The position numbers were made by a program, and so were the translations under genes. Below, one piece after another: positions 29,047 through 38,551 of a DNA stretch of 64,000 bases. Positions within the stretch are counted from its first letter, which is position 1; each line of letters starts with the position of its first letter. This DNA is from Deinococcus sp045062605 (GTDB taxonomy: Bacteria > Deinococcota > Deinococci > Deinococcales > Deinococcaceae): NCBI RefSeq assembly GCF_045062605.1, contig NZ_JBJGDW010000001.1:1-64000 (forward strand), read 5' to 3'. Under the pieces are notes generated by a model. The model made no database searches. It was not told the origin of the DNA and saw nothing but the letters and a program-made list of their open reading frames with translations.

Positions 29047-29202
29047 GCCATGCCCCTCCGCTTCACTCCGTCCTCCTGGGGTCTCCCCCAGTCAAAACGC
29101 ACTGATCGTATCACGCGCTACAGGCGCTTCCCGGCAGGGTTGGATGAGTGATTTTGCAGAGGGCTGGACAGGGTTCTGGTTACCTAGTGCTGCCGCGTGC
29201 TA

Positions 29203-31035
29203 CTACAACCGCCGTTCCAGATAATCAGCCATCAGGCAGTAGCTGCGGGTCTTTCCGGCGATGTCGCCCGCGCCGTGGCCCTCGTCGCCGAATTCGACGT
29301 ATTCAAAGTCCCGGTCTTCCTCGCGCCCGTGGGCCAGCAGCGCGTCGCGGAAGCCACGGGCCTGATTGATCGGGCAACGGGGATCGTTGGTGCCGTGCAT
29401 CATGAACAGGTGCGCCTTCAGATCGGCGGCGTGCGTGATGGCGCTGCGGTCCCGCCACAGCGCGGCGTTTTCTACCGGATCGCCCATCATGGTGCGGAAG
29501 TAGTAGCCCAGTTGCGGCATCACGCGGCTGTTGTCCTCGTACAACTGATGCAGGTCCGTGATGCCCACGATGGGCACGCCCACCTTGAACAGATCGGGCT
29601 GTTTGACCACCGCCATGTAACTCATATACCCGCCGTAACTGCCCCCGAAGATGCCCAGGCGTGCGCTATCCACCTCCGGCAGGGATTTCAGGTATTCGGC
29701 CCCAGCGGCGATGTCGGCCAGATCGCGCCCGCCCCAGTCCAGCAGGTTGGCGTCGCGCCACGTCACGCCGTAGCCGGTGCTGCCGCGCACGTTGGGACAC
29801 AGCACCAGATAGCCCCGGTCCGCCAGAAACTGCGCCTGTGCGTCGAAGCCCCTGTAGAACTGCGCGGTGGGGCCGCCGTGCGCGTGGATCAGGGCGGCGT
29901 AGGTTTTGCCTTCCTCCAGCTCACGCGGTTTGTACAGAATGGCTGGCACTTGCAGCCCGTCCGCCGTGGAGTAGTGGACATACTCGCCCGGCACGAAGTC
30001 GGCAGGGTCCACATTGCCGTAGTCGGCGTCCAGCAGCACTTCGGTGGTGTCGTCCGCGAGGTTGTACAGCAGCACCTGCGGGCGGGTGGTGGCGGTCACG
30101 TAGCTGAACAGCAGGTGGCTGCCGCCACGCGCGAATTCGGTTCCCACGGCCAGACCTGGCGGCAGCTTCAGCTCACGCGCCTCGCCCGTGGCCGTGTCGT
30201 ACAGCACGGGGGTCAGGGTGCTGTCCACGTTGCGGATCACGCTCAGCCAGCGCCCGTCCGGGGAAAAGTTTCCAGAATATTCCTCGATATTCTCCTGCTG
30301 GGGCGTCAACCACTGCACCTCGCCCGTTTCCACGGTCAGCAGGCCCACCCGCCTGTTTCCGTCCGCATCGCTGCTGGCGGTCACGCGCTTTCCGTCCGGG
30401 TGCCACTCGCCCACGCTGTCCTGGCTGCCCTCACGGACGCGCAGGACACGCTTCAGGCCGGAGCCATCGGCATTCAGCACGTAGCCGTCGGTGTTGCGGA
30501 GATCCGCGCTCTCGTTGGTGGTCAACGTCAGCCGCGCGCCGTCGAGACTCCAGGCGGCGGCCTGGGTGGAGTTGGGCAACGCGGTCAGCGCGGTCCAGGC
30601 GTCCTCGCCCTCTTTCGAAAGGTCGTAGACATGCACGTTCATCTGCCCGCCGCGCGTGCTGTTGACCAGCAGCCGCCCGCCGTCCGGGTGCGCGTCCACC
30701 GCGTAATCCATGCTCTGAGCCTCGTGCTGTAAAGTTCTGACCTCGCCCGATTCCAGATTCAGACCAAACAGCGCCTGCCGCTCATCCCCGTTGTGATCGC
30801 GGCTGAGGAAGAGGCGTGAATCGTCCGCCGCCCACACGAAGCCCGCGCGGATGGCTTTGGGGGCCTGTCCATCCGTGATCTGACGGCGCTGGCGGGTCTC
30901 CAGATTCAGCGTGTACAGCTCAAAACGCCCGGTCCAGTCGGCGTAAAAGGCCACCTGATCGCCGCCGCGAGAGACGTTCAGCGCCGCCACCGTGGGCAGG
31001 GCCGCCAGGGCTTCCAGGGAAATGCGTTGGGACAT
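29203..31035 (-). CDS. S9 family (prolyl oligopeptidase-type) peptidase
   Basis: 610 residues. The N-terminal two-thirds is a seven-bladed propeller with repeated WSxDG/PDG units (AAAWSLDGARLTLTTN, GEWHPDGKRVTASSD, SGNFSPDGRWLSVIRN). The C-terminal alpha/beta-hydrolase domain has the nucleophile in GIFGGSYGGYMSY, a later Asp in MMHGTNDPRCP and the catalytic His in FGDEGHG. No signal peptide is seen, so it should be a cytosolic acylaminoacyl- or oligopeptidase-type enzyme. ATG 31035 (MSQRISLEAL) is taken as start; the 12 residues further upstream are unsupported. It is divergent from the M32 carboxypeptidase gene. Confidence 0.93.
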   Translation of the reverse strand: MSQRISLEALAALPTVAALNVSRGGDQVAFYADWTGRFELYTLNLETRQRRQITDGQAPKAIRAGFVWAADDSRLFLSRDHNGDERQALFGLNLESGEVRTLQHEAQSMDYAVDAHPDGGRLLVNSTRGGQMNVHVYDLSKEGEDAWTALTALPNSTQAAAWSLDGARLTLTTNESADLRNTDGYVLNADGSGLKRVLRVREGSQDSVGEWHPDGKRVTASSDADGNRRVGLLTVETGEVQWLTPQQENIEEYSGNFSPDGRWLSVIRNVDSTLTPVLYDTATGEARELKLPPGLAVGTEFARGGSHLLFSYVTATTRPQVLLYNLADDTTEVLLDADYGNVDPADFVPGEYVHYSTADGLQVPAILYKPRELEEGKTYAALIHAHGGPTAQFYRGFDAQAQFLADRGYLVLCPNVRGSTGYGVTWRDANLLDWGGRDLADIAAGAEYLKSLPEVDSARLGIFGGSYGGYMSYMAVVKQPDLFKVGVPIVGITDLHQLYEDNSRVMPQLGYYFRTMMGDPVENAALWRDRSAITHAADLKAHLFMMHGTNDPRCPINQARGFRDALLAHGREEDRDFEYVEFGDEGHGAGDIAGKTRSYCLMADYLERRL

Positions 31036-31147
31036 GAAACGAGTGTTCCACAACGGACAGAGTCGGAACATGAAGACTGCTTGCTAAGCCAATCGGCCTA
31101 GCCTGTGGTCTGACGGCTTTTTCGGCGTTGCCCCTTTCCCCCTGCGC

Positions 31148-31153
31148 TACGCT
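31148..31153 (+). promoter_or_regulatory. -10 hexamer (TACGCT) of M32 gene, leaderless type
   Basis: TACGCT ends 6 nt before ATG 31160, with no Shine-Dalgarno sequence. Confidence 0.6.
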
Positions 31154-31159
31154 CTCGCC

Positions 31160-32677
31160 ATGACTTCCAATTCAGCCAACGATACCCAGTGGGAAGACCT
31201 CAAGGCCCGCTGGCAGGAACTGAGCGATCTGGGCGGCATCGGCTCGCTGCTGGGCTGGGATCAGAGTACCTATCTGCCCGCCGGGGCGGCGGCGGGGCGT
31301 TCGCGTCAGCAGTCGCTGCTCTCGCGCATGGCCCACGCCCGCGCCACCGATGCCGGGTATGGAAAGTTGCTGGACACGGCGCAGAACCGCACGGACCTCT
31401 CGCCCGCGCAGACGCGCATGGTGGCACTGGCCCGCAAGAACTTCGAGGAAGCCACCCGCTTTCCCGCCGACTTCGTGGCCGCCTGGAGCCAGCACGGCGG
31501 CGACAGCTACAGCGCCTGGACCACTGCCCGGCCTGCCAACGACTTTGCGCGCATGGTGCCGTATCTGGAAAAGTCGCGCGATTTCAGCCTTCAGGCGGCG
31601 GGCTACTTCCCCGAATTCAGCGATCCGATGGACTACTTCATCGATCAGTCCGACGAGGGCATGACGGCGCAGCAGGTGGGCGACGTGTTCAGCAAGTTGC
31701 GCGAGGCGCTGGTGCCACTGGCCGATGCCGTGATCGGAGCCGGCACTCCGCGCACCGATTTCATGGGCCGCCATTACGACAGCGCCATGCAACTCAAATT
31801 TGGCGAATCGGTCATCCGCGATTACGGCTACGACTTCGAGCGGGGCCGACAGGACCTGACCCACCACCCCTTCATGACCCGGCTGGGCGGCCAGGACGTG
31901 CGGATCACCACCCGCGTCAAGGAAAATGACCCCACCGAGGCGCTGTACTCCACTCTGCACGAGGCTGGACATGCGCTGTACGAACAGGGCGTGAGCGAGG
32001 AATACCTGGGCACCCCTATCGGCGGCGGCGTCAGCTCCGGGGTGCATGAGAGTCAGTCGCGGCTGTGGGAAAACCAGGTGGGGAGGAGCCGCGCCTTCTG
32101 GGCTGCCTACTTCGGCAAATTCCGCGACGCCTTCCCAGAGCAGTTGGCAGGTGTCTCCGAGGACGAGATGCACCGCGCCGTCAATACGGTGGCCCGTTCT
32201 CTCATCCGCACCGACGCCGATGAGCTGACCTACAACCTGCACGTCATTACCCGCTACGAGCTGGAGCGCCAGCTTCTGGGCGGTGGGCTGGCCGTGCGTG
32301 ACCTGAACGACGCCTGGCACGCCGCCTACGAGCAGAACCTGGGTCTGCGTGCCCCCAGCGACGTTGACGGCGCATTGCAGGATGTCCACTGGTACTTCGG
32401 CAGCATCGGCGGGGCCTTCCAGGGCTACACGCTGGGCAATGTCCTGAGCGCGCAATTCTACGCCGCCGCCGAGAATGCCAATCCGGGCCTGGAAGGCGAC
32501 ATCGCCCGCGCCGATTTCAGCCGCCTGCACGGCTGGCTCAAGGAAAACGTCTATGCGCCGGGCGGACTGTACAAACCCGCCGAACTGGTGGAGCGGGCTA
32601 CCGGGCAGGCCATGACCGTGGAGCCGTATCTGAAATATCTGCGGGGCAAGTATGGGGAGCTGTACGGGGTGAGCTGA
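31160..32677 (+). CDS. M32 family carboxypeptidase (carboxypeptidase Taq-like)
   Basis: Zinc carboxypeptidase of 505 residues, the normal length for the family. The metal site HEAGH (in TLHEAGHALYEQG) and the downstream glutamate in SSGVHESQSRLWENQVGRS are present, as is the conserved TADELTYNLHV-like stretch (here RTDADELTYNLHVITRYELE). It removes C-terminal residues from peptides in the cytoplasm; no signal peptide is present. The start is fixed by a leaderless -10 6 nt upstream. It stands alone on the plus strand between two minus-strand transcription units, and is followed by a repeat-filled gap. Confidence 0.95.
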   Translation: MTSNSANDTQWEDLKARWQELSDLGGIGSLLGWDQSTYLPAGAAAGRSRQQSLLSRMAHARATDAGYGKLLDTAQNRTDLSPAQTRMVALARKNFEEATRFPADFVAAWSQHGGDSYSAWTTARPANDFARMVPYLEKSRDFSLQAAGYFPEFSDPMDYFIDQSDEGMTAQQVGDVFSKLREALVPLADAVIGAGTPRTDFMGRHYDSAMQLKFGESVIRDYGYDFERGRQDLTHHPFMTRLGGQDVRITTRVKENDPTEALYSTLHEAGHALYEQGVSEEYLGTPIGGGVSSGVHESQSRLWENQVGRSRAFWAAYFGKFRDAFPEQLAGVSEDEMHRAVNTVARSLIRTDADELTYNLHVITRYELERQLLGGGLAVRDLNDAWHAAYEQNLGLRAPSDVDGALQDVHWYFGSIGGAFQGYTLGNVLSAQFYAAAENANPGLEGDIARADFSRLHGWLKENVYAPGGLYKPAELVERATGQAMTVEPYLKYLRGKYGELYGVS

Positions 32678-33067
32678 GGGGTTTCCTTCGTCGCAGGAGG
32701 CAGGGCCTGAAATCATCACCGCTCAAGTCCTGAAGGACAGATTGCCCGGTGGCCCCCTCACCCTTCCGGCGCTCCGCGCCTCCCTCCCTCTCCCACAAGG
32801 GGCGAGGGAATAAAAGCCGAGCCTTCTCAATTTCTTGAACACATAGAAACGCTGCCGAAACAGCAACCGAAGGCCGTCGGGCGCGCAGCGCACGGGCCAC
32901 ATTCGGCGTCACGGAGCAGGGCATCAGACCCGGAGGCCGCCGCCCTCTCCCGCCCAGAATGCCCAATCCTCCTGCCTAGCGCAGCGCTGCTCCCACTGCC
33001 CCTCTGGGGTAGGGGGCTGGGGGGTGGGGCTGCCCGAACAGCATTTCAGCCCAGCCTCCACCCACCG
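32678..33067. other. Repeat-filled intergenic region between M32 and KptA genes
   Basis: 390 bp without a gene. The first part (about 32750-32815) is a C-rich, low-complexity stretch closed by a CCCTC/GAGGG stem and resembles a separate short repeat that I could not pair within the window. The second part, 32858-33037, is family 2 copy 1. Confidence 0.6.
32858..33037 (+). repeat. Family 2 dispersed repeat, copy 1, with G-quadruplex-like tail
   Basis: About 180 bp shared with 61625-61806 in the same orientation. Both begin AAACAGCAACCGAAGGCCGT, share CATCAGACCCGGA and CCGCCGCCCTC blocks, and end with an identical G-rich tail followed by CTGCCCGA. The tail (33006-33029) has the form G4-TA-G5-CT-G6-T-G4. 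The middle is more diverged than the ends. No protein is encoded. It lies 3' of the minus-strand kptA gene. Confidence 0.8.
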
Positions 33068-33583
33068 TCACACCCCCGACAGAAACTCCGCAGGCACCGC
33101 ATCCACCAGCCACACGCCATTCTCCGACTTATAAAAGAGCCAACCCGCCGCGTGCATCCGGTCAGCCCGCACGGTCAGAATCACGGCAGGCCCACGCCGC
33201 GCCCCCACTCTGCGGGCCGTCTCCGTGTCAGGCGAGAGGTGAACGTGGTGCCGATTCATGGGCCGCAAGCCCTCGCGGCGAATGGCAGGCAAAGCCCCAG
33301 GAAATGTACCGTGGTACAGCACGGCGGGCGGCGTCTGCGGTGTCAGCTCCAGATCGACGGGGACGCTCTGCCCCTGATTGGCCCGGATGCGTTCCCCGTC
33401 CAGCGCAAAGCGTTGCTTGTCAGAAGCCGCCACCACTCGCTCCACCTGCTCGCGCGTCACATGCAGATGCGCCAGCAGCGGCTCCAGCGGCACCCAGCCG
33501 CCGGGTTGCAGGATCAATCCCGCCTCGTGCGGCGCGTGCCTGAGCAGATAGGACAGGCAGTGCGAAAGTTGTTTCTCGGTCAT
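33068..33583 (-). CDS. kptA: RNA 2'-phosphotransferase (Tpt1/KptA family)
   Basis: 171 residues. In eukaryotes Tpt1 removes the 2'-phosphate left by tRNA ligation, using NAD; bacterial KptA can do the same although bacteria have no such splicing. The N-terminal winged-helix part (LSHCLSYLLRHAPHEAGL) holds the conserved Arg-His; the ADP-ribosyltransferase-like part has LYHGTFPGALPAIRREGLRPMNRHHVHLS and a downstream Arg, giving the family's Arg-His-Arg-Arg set. A conserved Tyr/Trp-Leu-Val-Asp ending is seen in GVWLVDAVPAEFL. It has no obvious functional neighbours; the Ugp-type operon upstream ends in its own terminator. Confidence 0.92.
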   Translation of the reverse strand: MTEKQLSHCLSYLLRHAPHEAGLILQPGGWVPLEPLLAHLHVTREQVERVVAASDKQRFALDGERIRANQGQSVPVDLELTPQTPPAVLYHGTFPGALPAIRREGLRPMNRHHVHLSPDTETARRVGARRGPAVILTVRADRMHAAGWLFYKSENGVWLVDAVPAEFLSGV

Positions 33584-33667
33584 GCCGCTAATTTCTCGCT
33601 AAAGCGGCACGGATGCATCTGCCAGATGGACAGCCGCAGTACGTCAGTTGGCAGACACCACCCATCC

Positions 33668-33696
33668 AAAAAAACCCTCTCCGTGGTGGGAGAGGG
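33668..33696 (-). terminator. Intrinsic terminator of the Ugp-type permease operon
   Basis: On the minus strand CCCTCTCC pairs with GGAGAGGG across a 6-nt loop and runs straight into seven T residues. It lies 27 bp past the stop of the MalG/UgpE-like permease gene. Confidence 0.9.
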
Positions 33697-33722
33697 CTGG
33701 TTGAGGCATACTCTGCCGCCGT

Positions 33723-34598
33723 CTATTTGTCTTCGCTCAGCGCAAAGCCCCGGCTGAACTGCTCCTGCAACAGCGTGAACACGATCAGCGGCGGCAGCAT
33801 GGTAATGATCGCCCCGGCCATCACCGCGCCCCAGTCGGTCTGCCCGCCCACCTCGATCAGCTTGCGCAGACCCACCTGCACCACCTGTTTGTCGTCCTGC
33901 TGCACGATCACCAGTGGCCAGATGTACTGGTCCCAGGCGTACACGAACTGGATCACGGCCAGCGCGCCAATGGTGTTCCAGCTCATCGGAATCAGGATGC
34001 GGGTCAGGTAGCGCAGCGGCCCGCAACCGTCGATGCGCGCAGCGTCGGCCAGGCTGGTGGGGATGTTCAGGAAGTGCTGCCGGAAAAGGAACGTCCCGGT
34101 GGCACTCGCCAGAAACGGCACGATGATGGCGGCAAAGGTGTTGGCCCATTTCAGATCGCGGCTGACGAAATCGAACAGCGCGATGATCAGCACCTCGGTG
34201 GGCAACATCAGCGACAGCAACACCAGCGTAAAGGCCGCGCCCTTGAGGGGAAAGCGGAAGTACACGAAGGCCAGCGCGGCCATCAGGGCCAGAATGGTTT
34301 TCCCGGTGGTCACGCTGATCGCCACGATGGTGCTGTTGAGCATGTAACGCCCCAGCTTGGCCTCCACCCAGATGCTGCTCAGGTTGTCCACAAAAGAGGT
34401 GCCCGGCAGCATGTTGGGGCTGATCACCTGACTGGACGCCTGCGTGGACTTGATCAGCGCGAAGATCAGCGGCGTGCTGATGATCAGGACCGCCACGATC
34501 AGCGCCAGATGCGTGGGCCAGCTCGGCCCCTGACGGCCCGGCCCGCGCTTGCTTTTCTTGCCCGTAGGTGGCGTGAAAGTATCCGTCTTAACCGCCAT
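33723..34598 (-). CDS. Carbohydrate-type ABC transporter permease, UgpE/MalG-like
   Basis: 291 residues with six membrane helices and a soluble N-terminus. The EAA coupling loop is SLADAARIDGCGPLRYLTRILIPMSWNTIGAL, followed by VIQFVYAWDQYIWPLV, which closely resembles UgpE. It would form the inner-membrane channel with the neighbouring UgpA/MalF-like subunit. Its start lies inside the upstream permease gene, overlapping by 11 bp, so the two are coupled. Sugar-type importers need an ATPase, but none is encoded here. Glycerol-3-phosphate or glycerophosphodiester is the likely cargo, from resemblance and context. Confidence 0.9.
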   Translation of the reverse strand: MAVKTDTFTPPTGKKSKRGPGRQGPSWPTHLALIVAVLIISTPLIFALIKSTQASSQVISPNMLPGTSFVDNLSSIWVEAKLGRYMLNSTIVAISVTTGKTILALMAALAFVYFRFPLKGAAFTLVLLSLMLPTEVLIIALFDFVSRDLKWANTFAAIIVPFLASATGTFLFRQHFLNIPTSLADAARIDGCGPLRYLTRILIPMSWNTIGALAVIQFVYAWDQYIWPLVIVQQDDKQVVQVGLRKLIEVGGQTDWGAVMAGAIITMLPPLIVFTLLQEQFSRGFALSEDK

Positions 34599-35520
34599 AA
34601 TGCACCCGCTTTTCCCCCACCTTGAACTGCATGAAGGTAATGAACGCCACCAGCACCAGCATCAGCGCGGCCTGCGCGGCAGCCACCCCGCTCTTGAAAT
34701 TCACGAAGCCGTCCTGATAGAGCTGATACACCAGAAACGTCGTGATGCCCGCGTTGTGGAAGTACGGCCCGCCGCGCGTCAGGATGTCGGTGAGGGCAAA
34801 GGAATCGAACAGCGCCGAGATGATATTGGTGAACACCAGAAAAAAGGTGATGGGCGTCAGCAGTGGAAAGGCCACCCGCCAGAACACCTGCGCGGGCGTC
34901 GCGCCGTCGATCTCGGCAGCCTGCATCACGTCGCCGGGCAGGTTCTGGATGCTCGCCAGATAAAACACGATGTTGTAGGCCAGTCCCTTCCAGATGGCCG
35001 CCACCACCACCAAGCTGAAGGCCAGGATGGGATCGTCCAGCCAGCGCGGTTTGACATTAAACAGGCTGCCCAGCAACTGGTTGACCACCCCGATTTCCGG
35101 GTTGAACATGAACAGCCACAGCGTCCCGGCGATAGCCGGACTCAGCGCGTAGGGGTAGATCAGCAGCAGGCGGTAATACTTGGAGCCACGAACGGGGCGG
35201 CTGGCCAGCCACGCCAGCCCCAACGAGAACAGCAGCCCCAGAGACACGGTCAGCACCATGAAGATCAGCGTTTGCAGCGCCACCTGCCGGTACGCCGGAC
35301 TCAGCAGCAGCTCGGTGACGTTCTGAATCCCCACGAAACGCTCGGTTCCCAGGATCAGGTTGGCTTTATAGGCCGCCAGGCGCAGCGTTTGCAGCGCAGG
35401 TAGGTAGATGAAGACGGCCAGGATCAGCAGGCTGGGCAGCAGGAACAGCCAAGGCATGGCCGTTCCCTTGAAGACCGCGTTGGCCTCGGTGTTGGCGGTG
35501 GTGGATGCGGGCTTGAGCAA
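34588..35520 (-). CDS. Carbohydrate-type ABC transporter permease, UgpA/MalF-like
   Basis: 310 residues with six membrane helices. The EAA loop MQAAEIDGATPAQVFWRVAFPLLTP is intact. The start is unusual. A TTG at 35520 sits 8 nt after a near-perfect AAGGAGG, whereas the longest open frame (TTG 35586) and the GTG in between have no ribosome site. TTG 35520 also places the first membrane helix about 25 residues in, as usual. It lies downstream of the first UgpB-like gene, with a strong hairpin in the 180-bp gap that may reduce read-through, so that binding protein is made in excess. Confidence 0.9.
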   Translation of the reverse strand: MLKPASTTANTEANAVFKGTAMPWLFLLPSLLILAVFIYLPALQTLRLAAYKANLILGTERFVGIQNVTELLLSPAYRQVALQTLIFMVLTVSLGLLFSLGLAWLASRPVRGSKYYRLLLIYPYALSPAIAGTLWLFMFNPEIGVVNQLLGSLFNVKPRWLDDPILAFSLVVVAAIWKGLAYNIVFYLASIQNLPGDVMQAAEIDGATPAQVFWRVAFPLLTPITFFLVFTNIISALFDSFALTDILTRGGPYFHNAGITTFLVYQLYQDGFVNFKSGVAAAQAALMLVLVAFITFMQFKVGEKRVHYGG

Positions 35521-35651
35521 GGGCGGAACCTCCTTGGGTTCGTTTGAGAACACGGTCAAAACAGTGTCAGGGATTGAAGAACTCAATTTAGTCTCTTTTT
35601 AGGGAGGCCATGTCAGACTGCTGTCTGCTGCGGCCTGCCGCCACCCCAGAA

Positions 35652-35684
35652 AGCCGCCCAGTCCCCGGTGTGGGGAGGGCGGCT
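35652..35684 (-). terminator. Attenuating hairpin between binding-protein and permease genes
   Basis: AGCCGCCC-AG-TCCCC pairs with GGGGA-G-GGCGGCT across a 5-nt loop, and on the minus strand is followed by TTTCT. It is strong but the T-run is short, so partial termination between the UgpB-like gene and the permeases is likely. Confidence 0.65.
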
Positions 35685-35700
35685 CAAAACTCGATAGTGT

Positions 35701-36999
35701 TTACTTGAAGTTGGCGTTGTACTCGGCCAGTGCGGCGTCGGCCCGTGTCTTGGCCTCCTTCAGCGCGGCGTCCACAGAGGTGCCGTTCAGCACTTTCTGC
35801 CACGCCTCCTCCACGATCTTGCGGGTCTGCGGGCCAGCGCCGGTCAGCGCGCCTGCCGTGGCGGGGCTGGGCACAGTGTTGGTCTGCTGGTTAAAGGCCA
35901 CCAGTTGCAGCGGTGCCCTGGTAAACCAGCCCTCGGAGCGCAGCAACTTGATGCTGCTCTCGCGCACCGGGTAGTAGCCGGTCAGTTTGTGCCAGGACGC
36001 CATGTTTTTGGTGTTGGTCATGTACAGCGCGAAGTCCAGTGCGCCTTCCGCCTTGGCCTTGGGAATGTTCTTGGCGATCCACAGGCTGGCCCCGCCCAGA
36101 ACGACGCCGTTGCGCTTGGTGCCGTTGGGAATGGGCAGCACGCCCACGCCCAGCTCGAACCCGGCGCGCTTGGCCCCATCGGAGTTGTTGCCGATCTTGG
36201 AGGTGGACGTGATGTGGAAGACGACTTTCTGGTTGGTAAAAATCGCGTCGGAGCCGTCGAAATCCTCGATCTTGCCGGTATAGCTGTAGTATTTGTTGTC
36301 CTGCAAAGTCTTGAAAAAGGTGAAGATATTCTTCGCGGCCTGCGTGTCCAGATTGGTTTCGGTGGCGCGGCTCTTACGCCCGTTATCGTTATTCAGGAAG
36401 GTCTGGCCCTGCTCGGCCATCCAGTTCTCCACGAACCAGCCGTTGACGCTCATGCCAAAGCACGTCGCGCCGATCTTGGCCGCCTCGATCTTCTTGCAAT
36501 CCGCCAGCAGGCCGTTAAAGGTGGTGGGCGGCTTCTTGGGGTCCAGCCCCGCCTTCTTCATCAGGTCCTTGTTGTAATACAGGACGGGCGAGGACGAGTT
36601 GAAGGGCAGACTGTTGACCTTGCCGCCAATCGTGTAGAAGTTGATGACGGGCTTGATGTAGTCGCTGAAATCCACGTTCTTGATGCCGCTGACCGGCTGG
36701 AACACGCCGCTGTCGAGGGCAAGCTGGCTGCCGCCCTCGAAAATCTGCGAGATGGCCGGGGCATTGCCCTGCCGCGCCGAGAGGATGGTGGCCGAGATCA
36801 GGTCATTGTCGTTGCCCTTGTAGGCAGGCACGACTTTAATTCCGGGGTTGGCCTTGTTGAATTCGTCGGCGCGGTCCTGAATCCAGCCGCCGCGCTTGGG
36901 ATCACCGAAGGTGTGCCAGAACTCCACGGTGGTCTGGGCCTGCGCGATCTGAAATGCAGCCGGTCCCATCAGGGCCAGCAAAAGGGTTATTTTTCGCAT
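35701..36999 (-). CDS. ABC substrate-binding protein, UgpB-like (paralog 1)
   Basis: 432 residues. A signal peptide (ITLLLALMGPAAFQIAQA, cleavage before QTT) without a lipobox cysteine points to a soluble periplasmic protein. The mature part begins TTVEFWHTFG and includes PFNSSSPVLYYNKDLMKKAGLDPKKPPTTF, very close to UgpB of the glycerol-3-phosphate importer. ATG 36999 has TACCCT 7 nt upstream (37007-37012). It is nearly colinear with the next gene upstream, which has the same length and long identical stretches, so the two arose by tandem duplication. It precedes the two permease genes in the same direction. Confidence 0.92.
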   Translation of the reverse strand: MRKITLLLALMGPAAFQIAQAQTTVEFWHTFGDPKRGGWIQDRADEFNKANPGIKVVPAYKGNDNDLISATILSARQGNAPAISQIFEGGSQLALDSGVFQPVSGIKNVDFSDYIKPVINFYTIGGKVNSLPFNSSSPVLYYNKDLMKKAGLDPKKPPTTFNGLLADCKKIEAAKIGATCFGMSVNGWFVENWMAEQGQTFLNNDNGRKSRATETNLDTQAAKNIFTFFKTLQDNKYYSYTGKIEDFDGSDAIFTNQKVVFHITSTSKIGNNSDGAKRAGFELGVGVLPIPNGTKRNGVVLGGASLWIAKNIPKAKAEGALDFALYMTNTKNMASWHKLTGYYPVRESSIKLLRSEGWFTRAPLQLVAFNQQTNTVPSPATAGALTGAGPQTRKIVEEAWQKVLNGTSVDAALKEAKTRADAALAEYNANFK

Positions 37000-37100
37000 G
37001 TGGGACAGGGTAAACGGTGGAGTCAAACTGACCTGTAAGCGGGGCTAATGTGTGTGCCTTCGCTCAAGGCCCGCTTTGCACGCAGCCAGGACATGTTCAG

Positions 37101-37153
37101 AAAAAGCTGAACCCACCGCCCACCCCGAATTGGGAGCAGACCGTGGGTTCAGC
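37101..37153 (-). terminator. Intrinsic terminator after UgpB-like paralog 2
   Basis: GCTGAACCCAC (37106-37116) is perfectly complementary to GTGGGTTCAGC (37143-37153). On the minus strand the stem is followed by TTTTT. It separates the two binding-protein genes into independent transcripts. Confidence 0.88.
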
Positions 37154-37179
37154 GTTCAGACGGGCGGTGTGGCCCGGCT

Positions 37180-38478
<1,299 letters not shown>

Positions 38479-38551
38479 GTTCTTAAATTAGGCGCTACAC
38501 ATCATGGGCTTGTCAAGCCGCAGGGCACATTCACAGGTCCTGGACTGCGGC

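Noticed and set aside
31172..32719. 515-codon frame antisense to the M32 carboxypeptidase
   Set aside because: The plus strand encodes an unmistakable HEAGH peptidase with a good promoter; the antisense frame has no recognisable domain.
32755..32815. C-rich low-complexity stretch as a CRISPR repeat or IS remnant
   Set aside because: There is no regularly spaced repetition and no transposase remnant; at most a separate short dispersed repeat.
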